Shown here: positions 43,293 to 52,163 of the stretch, piece after piece | Position numbering within the stretch: position 1 is the stretch's first letter | Layout of the letters: each line of letters starts with the position of its first letter | Assembly (NCBI GenBank): GCA_017881265.1 | Contig: JADGRA010000068.1 | Coordinates: 1 to 64,000, forward strand | Reading direction: 5' to 3' | DNA length: 64,000 bases | Source of the DNA: Myxococcaceae bacterium | GTDB lineage: Bacteria > Myxococcota > Myxococcia > Myxococcales > Myxococcaceae | Notes under the pieces: model-generated | The model's database searches: none | The model's input: only the letters and a program-made list of their open reading frames with translations | Told to the model about the DNA's origin: nothing | Made by a program: the position numbers and the translations under genes

Positions 43293-45536
43293 ATGTACGA
43301 CGACATCGACCCCCGAAACCTCCCGGCTGGAACGCTGGTGGACGGTTACACCGTGCTCGGCAAGCTCGGCGGCGGCGGGATGGGGGAAATCTACCGGGTG
43401 CAGCGGGGCCGGGAGGTCTTCGCCCTGAAGGTGCAGGGGGAGCGCCTCAGCGAGGCCATGGACCCACTGAAGCGTGAAGAGTTGGAGGCGCGGTCTCGCC
43501 GCGAGGCTGCCGTCCTGCTGAGCCTCACCCACCCCAACATTCTGGCCATCATCGGCAGTGGCCGTTGGCCAGACAAAGGCGGCTACCTCTACCTCATCAC
43601 CGAATTGGTGGCCGGCGAGCCGCTGGACCGCTGGCACGAGCGCCGGGGGCCATCGCTGCGGCAGCTGGCACGCGTCTTCCAGCGCGTCGCGGACGCGCTC
43701 GACTACATGCACCGCGCGGGCATCTACCACCGGGACTTGAAGGACCCCAACGTCCTGGTGCGGGACGATGGGACGCCCGTCGTCATCGACCTCGGCATCG
43801 CGCGGTCTCCGGCCGCGTACACGCTCACGCGTGTCGGCACCGTCATCGGTACCACGACGCACCTCTCCCCGGGCGTCTGCCGGTACCTGGTCGGGGAGAA
43901 GTCCCACGCCTACCGCTTCGGCGCGCACGACGACCTGCATGCGCTCGGCTTCATGCTGTACGAGAGGCTCACCGGAACGGCGCCCTTCCGCCAGCGCAGC
44001 GACGTCGAGTGGCCCGAGTTCGACTACTACCACCAGGTGATGGAGCACGTACCTCCCGCGCCGAGAGCCCTGTGGCCCGCGGTCCCAGAGCAACTGTCGG
44101 CGCTCACCATGCGCCTGCTCGCCAAGACGCCCGAGGCTGGTGTCCGCGACGCGGCCGCGCTGCGGGACGAACTCGACGCCACCTTGCGGGCCGCCCCGGC
44201 CTTTTGGGATGAACCGTTCGCTGTCCCGCGTGGCGTCCAGAGAACGGACTTGCCGCGCAGCGCTCCGGTGAGGCTGCCCATGCCGGACAGTGTCGAGCGG
44301 CCTCCCGCCGAAAAAGGCAACGGCGGTGCTGGCAGCACGGACCAAGCCATCCAGGCGCTGCAGACGGGAGTGTCCGTGCCGCCCCCGCCACCGCCCGACT
44401 TCCGGCCCCCCACGCGCGAAGGGCCCCCACCCTTCGTCCCTCCGGAAGCCGCCCCGGAAAAACCGGCCCCTACCCGCTTGAGTGCCTTCAACGACACCGC
44501 CCTCCGCAAGGTGGCCGAGCACCTGCAGCCCGCGTCGCGTCCCAAGCGGCGCCTGGGAGCGCTGGGCCTCACCCTGGCCGGGGCGACGCTCCTCACCGGG
44601 GGAGCGTTCGTCGCGAAGTCACTCGCGGACCGCCCCCGCGCGGCGCCGAAGAGCCTGCTCGAAAGGTACCGGGAGGACCTCGCCAAGGAGACAACGGCAG
44701 AAGAGCGCTCGGCTCCCGCAACCCAGGTCTCCGTCGGCCCCGCCCTGCCGGCGCCCGCCCCCTCGGTGCTGCCCACGGCCCCGCCTGTGTCGTCCCCGTC
44801 CGGGGGCGAGACGTTGTCCCCCCCGCTGCCCGGGGGGCCAAGCAGCGCCCCGTCACCGAGTGACGCGAAGGCCATCCAGGCCGAACTCGAGCGTGCCTAC
44901 GGCGCGCGGCGTCCCACCCTGCCCGGCAAGCCGCCGCCGCCGAGTCCGGGCAAGCCCAGCTGGGTGAAGGGCGTCGAGGTGGTCGACGCCAAGCCAGCGG
45001 TCGCTGGCGAGCGGAAATTCGGAGGCCGGTACGGTGACCACCTGCGGCTAGAATTGCGCAGCAACCTCGACAGCCGGTTGTGTGGCTCGGGCGCCGTGGA
45101 GGCTGTCCTTGTCCGCCCCTATGTCGTCAATGGGGAGGTGGTGCTCCCCAACCGGACACTGGCCTACGGCCAATGCACGGCCCAGGGCGGCCGTTTCCTC
45201 GTCAGTTTCCAGCGCCTCCGTCTGCCCGACGGGACCGAGGTGCACTTTGACGGGGTGGCCATGGACGTTGCGGACGGCAAGCCTGGCCTGTTGGCCAACC
45301 GTCGCCTTGGCGGGGCGAGTACCGGGCAGGACACGGTCACCGGCGCCGTCCTGCGGGGAGCCGCGTCGACGGCCCTGGCCAGCGCCACCGCTGACGGTAG
45401 TCTGGGCGGTCAGTTAGCCAATGGCGCTGGACAAACCGCCCTCAATGCGCCCGCAGCGACCGCAGCGGAGGCCGAAGCCGCCATTCTCCTCGATGCCGGC
45501 GCAGGCATTGACGTCTTCGTTCGCCAGCGTTTCTGA
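43293..45536 (+). CDS. Ser/Thr protein kinase fused to VirB10/TrbI-type T4SS core protein
   Basis: 747 residues. 1-300 is a eukaryotic-type kinase: Gly loop LGGGGMGEIYRV (25-36), invariant Lys46 in FALKV, HRDLKDPN with catalytic Asp148, Lys150 and Asn153, and DLG (166-168) instead of DFG. APE is replaced by LSPG. A Pro-rich stretch (about 365-400) leads to one membrane helix (about 421-442), a second Pro/Ser-rich periplasmic spacer (470-560), and a 190-residue beta domain: LELRSNLDSRLCGSGAVE, VLPNRTLAYGQCTAQGGRF, PDGTEVHFDGVAMDVADG, ending GAGIDVFVRQRF. Order and motifs match VirB10/TrbI. VirB10 normally has a short cytoplasmic tail; here it is a kinase. Likely a sensor-gate of the channel. 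Confidence 0.85.
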   Translation: MYDDIDPRNLPAGTLVDGYTVLGKLGGGGMGEIYRVQRGREVFALKVQGERLSEAMDPLKREELEARSRREAAVLLSLTHPNILAIIGSGRWPDKGGYLYLITELVAGEPLDRWHERRGPSLRQLARVFQRVADALDYMHRAGIYHRDLKDPNVLVRDDGTPVVIDLGIARSPAAYTLTRVGTVIGTTTHLSPGVCRYLVGEKSHAYRFGAHDDLHALGFMLYERLTGTAPFRQRSDVEWPEFDYYHQVMEHVPPAPRALWPAVPEQLSALTMRLLAKTPEAGVRDAAALRDELDATLRAAPAFWDEPFAVPRGVQRTDLPRSAPVRLPMPDSVERPPAEKGNGGAGSTDQAIQALQTGVSVPPPPPPDFRPPTREGPPPFVPPEAAPEKPAPTRLSAFNDTALRKVAEHLQPASRPKRRLGALGLTLAGATLLTGGAFVAKSLADRPRAAPKSLLERYREDLAKETTAEERSAPATQVSVGPALPAPAPSVLPTAPPVSSPSGGETLSPPLPGGPSSAPSPSDAKAIQAELERAYGARRPTLPGKPPPPSPGKPSWVKGVEVVDAKPAVAGERKFGGRYGDHLRLELRSNLDSRLCGSGAVEAVLVRPYVVNGEVVLPNRTLAYGQCTAQGGRFLVSFQRLRLPDGTEVHFDGVAMDVADGKPGLLANRRLGGASTGQDTVTGAVLRGAASTALASATADGSLGGQLANGAGQTALNAPAATAAEAEAAILLDAGAGIDVFVRQRF

Positions 45537-45616
45537 GGCGGCGTCGCGCCAGCCCGGAACTCGTGCCGCTCACCTGTCTTCGAGGCTGTTCGGCCCCGTG
45601 GGGCGCAAGCGAAGTC

Positions 45617-46593
45617 TCAGCCCGCGATGACGGTGACGACGGCCTCGCCGTAGATGGCGGGGTAGCATTCAGAGTGGCCCGCACATGCAAGGTCCCGACA
45701 GTCGACGGTGCCTTATTCAAGCCGCTGCTGTCGATGGTGCCGCCGGGTGGCCCTTCGTCGACGGACCAGGTCACGGCCGTAGTCGTCGTGCCTTGCACGG
45801 AGGCACTGAATTGGTAGTTGTTGAGGACAACGACGTTGAGCGCGGGGTTCGCGACACCACGACGGACCGCAGCGTGACCTGGATGCTGAAGGTGGGGGTG
45901 CTGGTGAGTCCACCCTCCGGGGACGTTGCGGTGAGGGTTTCCACAACGGGCGGGCCCGGCACCGCCAGCGACGCCATCCCCACGCTGAACGTAGTGGGCT
46001 AGGAGGCCGAGCCTTCACAAAATAGACGGAAGTCGGGAAGGGGAGCTGATGATGACCATCGGCGGACCAACCACCGTCCCGTTGGGCCCTGTCCCTGCGA
46101 CGCTAACGTTCCCGTTCAGCGTGCTGGGACCAGTCCCGAAAATGTAGACAGGGACACCAGCCACATTCGGGACTACTTGCACAAGGGTGAGTGAAATGAT
46201 GAGGCAAGCGTGCAGCCAGCGTCCACTTTCCCGGGCAGTCACACTGTGGGTGACGCTGGCCGTAATGCTGCCTTCGGCGTTGCTCGCGGTCACCGTGTAG
46301 ATGGCCGTCGCGGCGACGGCGGTCGGGGTGCCGGTGATGACGCCGGTCGTCGGGCTCAGTCTGAAGCCGGCTGGCAGTGCCGGCGACACCAAGTAGGAGG
46401 TGGGGGTTCCGCCGGTGGGTGGGCATATTCGCCACGATGGGTATCCCTTGCGAGAACACCGCTGGATTGGTCGAGTCAGCGCGGCCGGCCGGCGCCGCGT
46501 CGTTGACGGTGATGGTGAGGCAGGCCGTGCCCGCGGCGTTGCTCGCAGTGAGGTGTGCCTTGCCGTCGCGGTGACCGAGGTCGGGTGCCTTAA
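45617..46593 (-). pseudogene. Decayed Ig-like repeat tail of the 46594-48861 lipoprotein
   Basis: Continues the gene at 46594-48861 in other frames. Recognisable He_PIG/Ig-like repeat pieces are LPAGLSLSSTSG, STNPAVFSQGIPIVANMP, LPAGFRLSPTTGVITGTP with YTVTASNAEGSI, and a last NYQFSASVQG, TWSVDEGPPGGTIDSSG and GTLHVRATLNA ending near a TGA at 45619-45617. At least four frame changes are needed: one in a TTTTT run (46647-46651), further single-base losses in the next ~40 bases, and others around 46400 and 45850. An in-frame TAA also occurs. Either real decay or assembly error; see the frameshift-patch finding. Confidence 0.7.
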
Positions 46594-48861
46594 TTACCGC
46601 TGGTGGAGCTGAGGCTCAGACCCGCTGGCAGCGCCGGTGACGCCGCGTAAAAAGGGTGTTCCACCGCTGTACGTCGGCACATTCGGCGCGATGGCCGTGC
46701 CCTTCGTGTACACCGCTGGATTGGTGGAGTACGCGAGGTTGCTCGGCGCCTGGACGGAGGACTGCGTAGGTGGCCTCACACGGAGCGAGGCGGCGCGGTT
46801 GTTGAACTCGTCGATGAGGTAGACGTCTCCTACAGTCGAAGCAGAGACAAGGCGTGCGTTGCCGGTGCTGGTGATGCGCGGGTAGAGGTACAGCCACCAT
46901 GGGCTGAGCCCGGGGCCAAAGGCCAGTACGCCGACGCCCAGGGGAGCGCCCGACAGCAGCACAGCGAAGGTCCCGTCGGCTCCCGAATAGACACTTCGTG
47001 CCACCACGGAGTCCTCCGTCGCATCCGCCGAGTCGTACAGGCCGGCGATGGGCGAGGTGACGTCGGGAATGTCGACGGAAGTGACGCCCGCGTCGTTGAG
47101 CGAGGACGGGTACAGCGACCAGAGGTCGAAGGTGGTGTTGGGGGGCGAGTTGGTCAGGGTGACGACCCGGCCGTCCGCCAGCACGCCCACCACCTCGCGC
47201 TGCACCAGCCGTGGCGTCCCGAGCGGTGCGGTGTAGGCACCCAGAATGGTGCTCTGGCCATTGGCTGGGCCGGAGCCGACGCGAAGGATGGGGTACTCCG
47301 TCGTTCCCGTGACGTCGCAACTGGAGACGAGCTGGACAACGAAGGTTCCGTCGCCAACCGCGAGAAGCCTGCCAATTTTCGAGACGGCGCACGCCCGCAG
47401 GAGGCCGTTGGGGTCGAAGACTGGCCCAAAGCTGATGGCCCCCTGCGTGAGGTCCACCAAGTTCCAACTGGCTCCGCATACTGCGACGTTGGGCGAGAGG
47501 TAGAAGCCTCCAGCGCCCGCCACGACGCCAGCATCAGGCCCTCCAAAGACTTTGCCGGTGGCCAGCGCGGTGACCGGCGTCAGCTGCGGCGTCACGCAGA
47601 TGAGGGCCTCTGGCGGCGCCGCGGAGCACACCTGCGCCGTATCCTGCAGACACAAGAGGTCCGGCCCGCCGTCCCCTCCCGTGACCGACGTCAACGGCGG
47701 ATTGGGCAGCGCCACAGGCAACGTGCCGGTAACGACAGGCCCCGCGGCGGGCGGCGGGGGCGCCAGTAGGAGGTTGGAAGTCTTGCCCGTGAACTGGAAG
47801 AAGAGGGTCTGGCCCTGCGCATTCAACCCGCGCGCCAGGTAGCCACCGTCCAGGCCACCAATGGTGGCGACGTCGAAGCCGTAAAACGTCCCATCCGCAG
47901 AGGAGAGGACGCCGGGAATCCACTGCGCGGTGGCGCCGCCTCCGGCACTGGTGGCCAACGGCAACACCACGCCGCCGTTCAGCCCGCTGCCGAACGCCAC
48001 CGGTTCGGCCGCCCAGTTGATGGGACTGCTGGCCGCGGGTTGGCCCGGGATGTAGCGGTCCCATACAAGGCGCGACAAGCCGACGCTCAAGTCGACGGCG
48101 GTGGTGTTCCCATTGAGTCCCGTCGCGTCGACGGTGAGACGCACCACATCGTCCGTGTCCGTCAGGACCTCGATGGGAACCGGCTGCCCTCCATCGTAGT
48201 TGTCAATCCCGATGCCTGGCGTGCTGTTGAAGAAGGCCTCGTAGGTGGGCGGGCCGCCGTCCGGATTTGGAATGGACGTGATGCGGTCCGCCGGCGCCCC
48301 GGCCAAGAGGACGACCGGGAAGGCGCTCAGAGGATGCTGCGGGTCCGTTGGCGTCACCAGCACGACGAAGGGCGACTTGGGCTGTGCGGCGGGTGGGTAG
48401 ACGACCGAGATGGCGGGGCCCGTCGCGTCGAGAAACACCTGGAGGTTTTCCCCCGCGTCGGCGCCGGCCGTCGTCACGGCCTGGACGCTCAGCTGAAGGA
48501 TGGGATTGCCAGCGTCGGGGTTAGGCAACGTCAGGCCTTGGCAGACGGAGAAGTCCACCAGCGCGACGAAGGGAGGCGACCCCCATGCGTAGGCCTGGCG
48601 TGCTCCACCGTCGAGCGGCCCGCAGAGAAGCGCGACGCTGTTGACGCCGTTGACCGAGTCCGCCTGCACCGACACCTCCCCCGTCAGTGCAATGGTGTCC
48701 CCCGCCTTGGGGGCCAGGACCTTCAGCGACGGCGGTGGGGGGTTGGGCGGGACGGTCGGTATGCTCAAGTCCCAACACCCGGCGCTCGCCACCAGCGCCA
48801 GTGCGGCCGCGAGGAGTCCTCTGCGCCCCCAGGCCTCCTTCGGTCGACCGTGCACCGGCAT
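46594..48861 (-). CDS. Large lipoprotein ending in Ig-like repeats, C-terminally disrupted
   Basis: 755 residues as open. ATG at 48861 has GGGAGGGGGAGG upstream. The signal ends LVASAGC (lipobox). Pro-rich linker, then an Ig-like fold (LKVLAPKAGDTIALTGEVSV), and a long beta-propeller-like middle (TFYGFDVATIGGLDGGYLAR, GDGTFVVQLVSSC, RVVTLTNSPPNTTFDLWSL). The frame ends in the first motif of a putative-Ig repeat, STNPAVYTKGTAIAP, and then diverges to nonsense (FLRGVTGAASG). The natural C-terminus continues in the disrupted region to about 45617. Outer-surface protein, probably for adhesion or recognition. Confidence 0.75.
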   Translation of the reverse strand: MPVHGRPKEAWGRRGLLAAALALVASAGCWDLSIPTVPPNPPPPSLKVLAPKAGDTIALTGEVSVQADSVNGVNSVALLCGPLDGGARQAYAWGSPPFVALVDFSVCQGLTLPNPDAGNPILQLSVQAVTTAGADAGENLQVFLDATGPAISVVYPPAAQPKSPFVVLVTPTDPQHPLSAFPVVLLAGAPADRITSIPNPDGGPPTYEAFFNSTPGIGIDNYDGGQPVPIEVLTDTDDVVRLTVDATGLNGNTTAVDLSVGLSRLVWDRYIPGQPAASSPINWAAEPVAFGSGLNGGVVLPLATSAGGGATAQWIPGVLSSADGTFYGFDVATIGGLDGGYLARGLNAQGQTLFFQFTGKTSNLLLAPPPPAAGPVVTGTLPVALPNPPLTSVTGGDGGPDLLCLQDTAQVCSAAPPEALICVTPQLTPVTALATGKVFGGPDAGVVAGAGGFYLSPNVAVCGASWNLVDLTQGAISFGPVFDPNGLLRACAVSKIGRLLAVGDGTFVVQLVSSCDVTGTTEYPILRVGSGPANGQSTILGAYTAPLGTPRLVQREVVGVLADGRVVTLTNSPPNTTFDLWSLYPSSLNDAGVTSVDIPDVTSPIAGLYDSADATEDSVVARSVYSGADGTFAVLLSGAPLGVGVLAFGPGLSPWWLYLYPRITSTGNARLVSASTVGDVYLIDEFNNRAASLRVRPPTQSSVQAPSNLAYSTNPAVYTKGTAIAPNVPTYSGGTPFLRGVTGAASGSEPQLHQR

Positions 48862-49225
48862 GCCTCCCCCTCCCGCGCTGCCGAGGCTACCTCCAAAGAC
48901 GGCGCAGCGTCCCGTGCAACTGCTGGACGCTTGCCGCGCCACCACGGGGTGGGTGGGCGTGGACTCTGCCCCGCCCGCGCCGCCTGCCCCCCCCCCAGCA
49001 ACGTCGTTGAAACCAGCGGCACCCGGACAGCACCGTGTTCCGCGGTGAACGAGCCGAGGGTGGCGGGTAGGCCCCGTGGCGTGTGCGCTCCTGGCCGGAA
49101 CTCCCGGTGGCCTTGGGCGGACCTGGTCACTACAGTTTTCGAGTAAGCGCGACGGAGGCATCCGCCTGGCGGACGAAGAGCGACGTGCGGGCGGAGCGGC
49201 CGCCTCTTGGGCAAGGGCTGGTGCC

Positions 49226-50191
49226 ATGATGGACATCGCCATTCTGGGTGCGGGGGGGCGGCGGCGGCTATTACGGGGGAATGCTCGCGCGCTCGGGCCA
49301 CGACGTCCGCGTGTGGGCGCGGGGCGACAATCTAGACGCGCTGCGCCGGCGGGGCCTGGAAGTCCGCACCCCCGAGGAGAGCTTCACTGTTGGCGTGACG
49401 GCCACGGACGAAGCTGAAGGCCTCGGGCGGGTGGACTTGGCCGTCGTTGCGGTGAAGAGCTACTCGCTACCCGACGTCGCCGACGCCGCACGAAGCGTGG
49501 CACGCCAGGGCGCCACCGTCCTTCCACTGCTCAACGGCGTGGACGTCGCCGAGCAACTGGTTTCGTTGGGGGTCCCCCGGGAGGCGCTGGTCGGCGGGTT
49601 GACGATTTAGCGCAGAGCCGGGTGGCGCCCGGCGTGGTGCAGCGCAAGAGTCCCTATGCGACCATCGTCCTCGGGGAGCTGAGCGGAGGAACAAGTCCAC
49701 GTGCCCAGCAACTGGTCGCCGCCCTGCGCGGTGCCCGGGTGGATGCGCGCGAGACGGACCAGGTAGAAGTCGACCTCTGGCAGAAATTCGTCTTCATCGC
49801 GTCGCTCGCGGCCGTCTGCGGCCTGGCGCGGTCGCCGATTGGCGCGGTCCGCTCCACGAGCCGGGGAGCCGACTTCAATGCCACCGCGGTAAGCGAGGCC
49901 GTGTCCGTCGCGCGCGCGCGTGGCGTCCGTCTCCCGGAGGACCAGGCGGCACGCACCGTGGCGATGATTCAAGGCCTCCCTGCGCAGATGCGTCCCAGCT
50001 TCCTCGTCGACCTCGAGCGCGGCGGCCCGACGGAATTGGAGGCGCTGATGGGCGCGGTGGCACGCATGGGCCAGGCCCTCGGCGTCTCGACACCCCTGCA
50101 CACCGCTGCGGCCGCGGCGCTGTCGGCCAGCCTCGCCAACGCGCCCACGGCGTTGGCGACAGGGGGGCTAGCCTCGGCACCTCAAACCTGA
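49226..50191 (+). pseudogene. Ketopantoate reductase-like (PanE/ApbA) gene with two frameshifts
   Basis: Starts MMDIAILGAGG and then loses frame in a run of seven G (49252-49258); with six G it would read GAGGGGGYYGGMLARSGHDV, the NADP-binding motif. It continues VRVWARGDNLDALRRRGLEV to VGGLT, shifts frame near 49605 with an in-frame TAG, and resumes as VAPGVVQRKSPYATIVLGEL, then DLWQKFVFIASLAAVCGLARS (catalytic Lys region) to 50191. All family parts are present, so only two indels separate it from an intact 2-dehydropantoate 2-reductase-like enzyme. Other genomic copies may cover pantothenate synthesis. Confidence 0.75.
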
Positions 50192-50318
50192 CGGGGCCGG
50201 ACAGTGCGGATGCTCCGCTGGGACACCCGGATGGACGCGCGGCTTTCTCAGTCGGAGCGTTGCAAACTTCTGTCCGGCTGGTGTCCTTTGAGAACGAAAG
50301 AGAGGCTGCCCTGTCCCT

Positions 50319-50547
50319 ATGCGTAGTGTCCGCATTTTCGCCTAGGTGGCCGCCGCCGGCGTGCTTTCTGGGCGATTACCTCGCCGGCGCCGTGAGCGGC
50401 GTCGCGTTCGACACCGGGCCCTCCGGGCTCGGGAGTCGCACCATCACCATCCCCACCACTGCGACGCCCGGCACCGTCATCCCGTATTTCTGCACGGTGC
50501 ACCGCTCGATGATGGGCCAGGGCATGGTCACTGTCGTCGCCCAGTGA
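50319..50547 (+). pseudogene. Cupredoxin (plastocyanin/azurin-like) gene with stop and internal deletion
   Basis: An ATG at 50319 begins a signal peptide MRSVRIFA followed by a TAG, then VAAAGVLSG. In another frame, GDYLAGAVSGVAFDTGPSGL to FCTVHRSMMGQGMVTVVAQ is the C-terminal half of a cupredoxin with its Cys-x2-His-x4-Met copper ligands. The N-terminal strands and first His ligand are missing, so the protein cannot bind copper normally. Lies beside an outer-membrane protein gene (50569) on the other strand. Confidence 0.6.
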
Positions 50548-50568
50548 AGGGCTGACGACAAGGCTGTC

Positions 50569-51498
50569 CTAGAAGGTGCAGCTGAGGATAAGGGTCGGCT
50601 GCCAGGGCGGGTCCCAGGTGGCGAAGCCGTACAAGACGGCCGCCAGCAGCTTGAAGTGCTTCTTGGGCTCGGTCAGCAAAAGGCTCGGGCCCAGTTGCGC
50701 CACCGGGTGCAGCTCGCTCGTCCCGTGGCTGTCGAAGCCCAGCACGGCTTCAACCCCCACCCGGAAGATGTCCTTCACCAGTTCATAGTTGAGCCCGAAG
50801 TCCGCCTTCAGCTCGTAGTCGATGCCGCTCGTGTGGTCGTAGAAAATATTGCGCTCGACGCCGAGGTTGACCGCCAAGAGCAGCTTGGGCGTGAACACCG
50901 TCCCGCCAAGCAGGAGCCGGAACTCCGCCCGCGGTGAGTTGTAGTAGAGGCTGCTCAGCTCGAAATAAAGCGTCGGGTTCCCCCAGATTTGGTCCCAGTA
51001 GTTTCCGATGGCGACGCGCAGCTCGGCCGCAATGCCGGTGTGGCCGCCGGGCGCCACCACGTAACCTCCCGTCGAGTTCTGGTTGAATTCGTAGTTGAGG
51101 TAGATGTCTAGCTGGAGGTGCGGGACGAGCCCTATCTCCACCTCCGTCTGGAAATACTGGTCGTCCTGGTAGGGGCCAGGACGCCCTTTGGGCGCTCCGA
51201 AATAGCCCGTCCACCACTGCTCGACGGTGTACTTGCCAGGGTCGAGCACCCACATCCGCGCATTGGTGAATTCCCTGTCCTGCGTGAAGCCTGGCGACGG
51301 AACGTAGCTGATGACGCGTGTTGCGTAGTCCGCTCCGGTGTCGTCCTTGGAGGGAGGCTCCTCGGCGACGCCACCGTCTGGCCCGACCGGTTGGTAGCGC
51401 GGGGCCGCCTGGCCCGGACCAGCTGAGTACCCGCCTGCGGATTGCGCCAGCACGCGCGAGACCGGCAAGAGGAGGAGCGCGACGGCGAGCAAACGCAC
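50569..51498 (-). CDS. Putative outer-membrane protein
   Basis: 309 residues with a signal peptide (LLAVALLLLPVSRVLAQ). A disordered Gly/Pro stretch (20-55) is followed by long alternating strands (GLVPHLQLDIYLNYEFNQN, TPKLLLAVNLGVERNIFYD, ELKADFGLNYELVKDIFRV) and a final Phe (LSCTF), as expected for a beta-barrel. Intact even though four of the five neighbouring genes on either side are broken. Function unknown. Confidence 0.7.
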   Translation of the reverse strand: MRLLAVALLLLPVSRVLAQSAGGYSAGPGQAAPRYQPVGPDGGVAEEPPSKDDTGADYATRVISYVPSPGFTQDREFTNARMWVLDPGKYTVEQWWTGYFGAPKGRPGPYQDDQYFQTEVEIGLVPHLQLDIYLNYEFNQNSTGGYVVAPGGHTGIAAELRVAIGNYWDQIWGNPTLYFELSSLYYNSPRAEFRLLLGGTVFTPKLLLAVNLGVERNIFYDHTSGIDYELKADFGLNYELVKDIFRVGVEAVLGFDSHGTSELHPVAQLGPSLLLTEPKKHFKLLAAVLYGFATWDPPWQPTLILSCTF

Positions 51499-51679
51499 GG
51501 TTGGAGGATTGATGACACAGCGGCGGGCGCCTGTGCATCAAGCAATTGGGCCCGCCCCTGCGTCATACCGGTGGTTTCGTGTACGCCTTCCTGGCGCACA
51601 CGACAGTCTCAGTGTGGGTGCCCGGCACACCTGACGCACGCCCGGACTGCGAGGGAGCGCGTCCTTACCTCCGGCCCCG

Positions 51680-52046
51680 TCACCGCTCCTGGTGCAGGCC
51701 GACGACGTTTCCCTCGGTGTCCTTAAAGATGGCGATGAAGCCGGGCTCGCCGATGTCCACCCTGGGAGCAATGACCACGCCCCCCCGCCCTGGCGATGCG
51801 CTGGACGCAGGTGTCGAGCTGCCCGCGCGCGTTCAAGTAGAGGAGCGCCCCTTCCGCGGACGGCGTGCGCCGGGCGTCCTGCACCAGGGCCCCGCCGGTG
51901 GATTTGTCGGCGAAGGGGAAGCCGGCCATCGGCACGCCGCCGAAGACCTCTCGCTTCAGGGACACCCCGAGCACCGTCTCGTAGAAGCGGACAGCACGGT
52001 CAAGGTCGGCGGTGGGGATTTCAAACCAGTCGAGGGGACGAGCCAT
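51680..52046 (-). pseudogene. Glyoxalase/VOC-family gene with homopolymer frameshift
   Basis: Starts MARPLDWFEIPTADLDRAVR at 52046 after a GGAGAG site and reads a single-domain VOC protein to IARAGG. A run of seven C (51780-51786 on the plus strand) shifts the frame. Removing one base restores VVIAPRVDIGEPGFIAIFKD and ends HQER at 51680. The intact protein would be about 120 residues, close to YciI/glyoxalase-like proteins often paired with a divergent WYL regulator, which follows here at 52164. Confidence 0.75.
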
Positions 52047-52134
52047 GGCGTTCTCTCCGCAAGCGCTCCACTGGGGGAACCGAAATGGCGCCCACCTCTT
52101 CTCGGAACGCACATGGGACACTGGCTTGAGTCGC

Positions 52135-52152
52135 TGTCAGGTGTGTGTCAGG
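52135..52152. promoter_or_regulatory. Direct repeat in the VOC-WYL divergent region
   Basis: TGTCAGG occurs twice, at 52135-52141 and 52146-52152, just before the WYL-regulator start. Paired half-sites 11 bases apart (one helical turn) suit binding by the divergently encoded helix-turn-helix regulator. Confidence 0.35.
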
Positions 52153-52163
52153 TTTCTTCATGA

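Noticed and set aside
49252-49258. Seven-G run as a phase-variation switch for the PanE-like gene
   Set aside because: A second, non-homopolymer frameshift in the same gene means that slippage alone would not restore it; error or decay is simpler.
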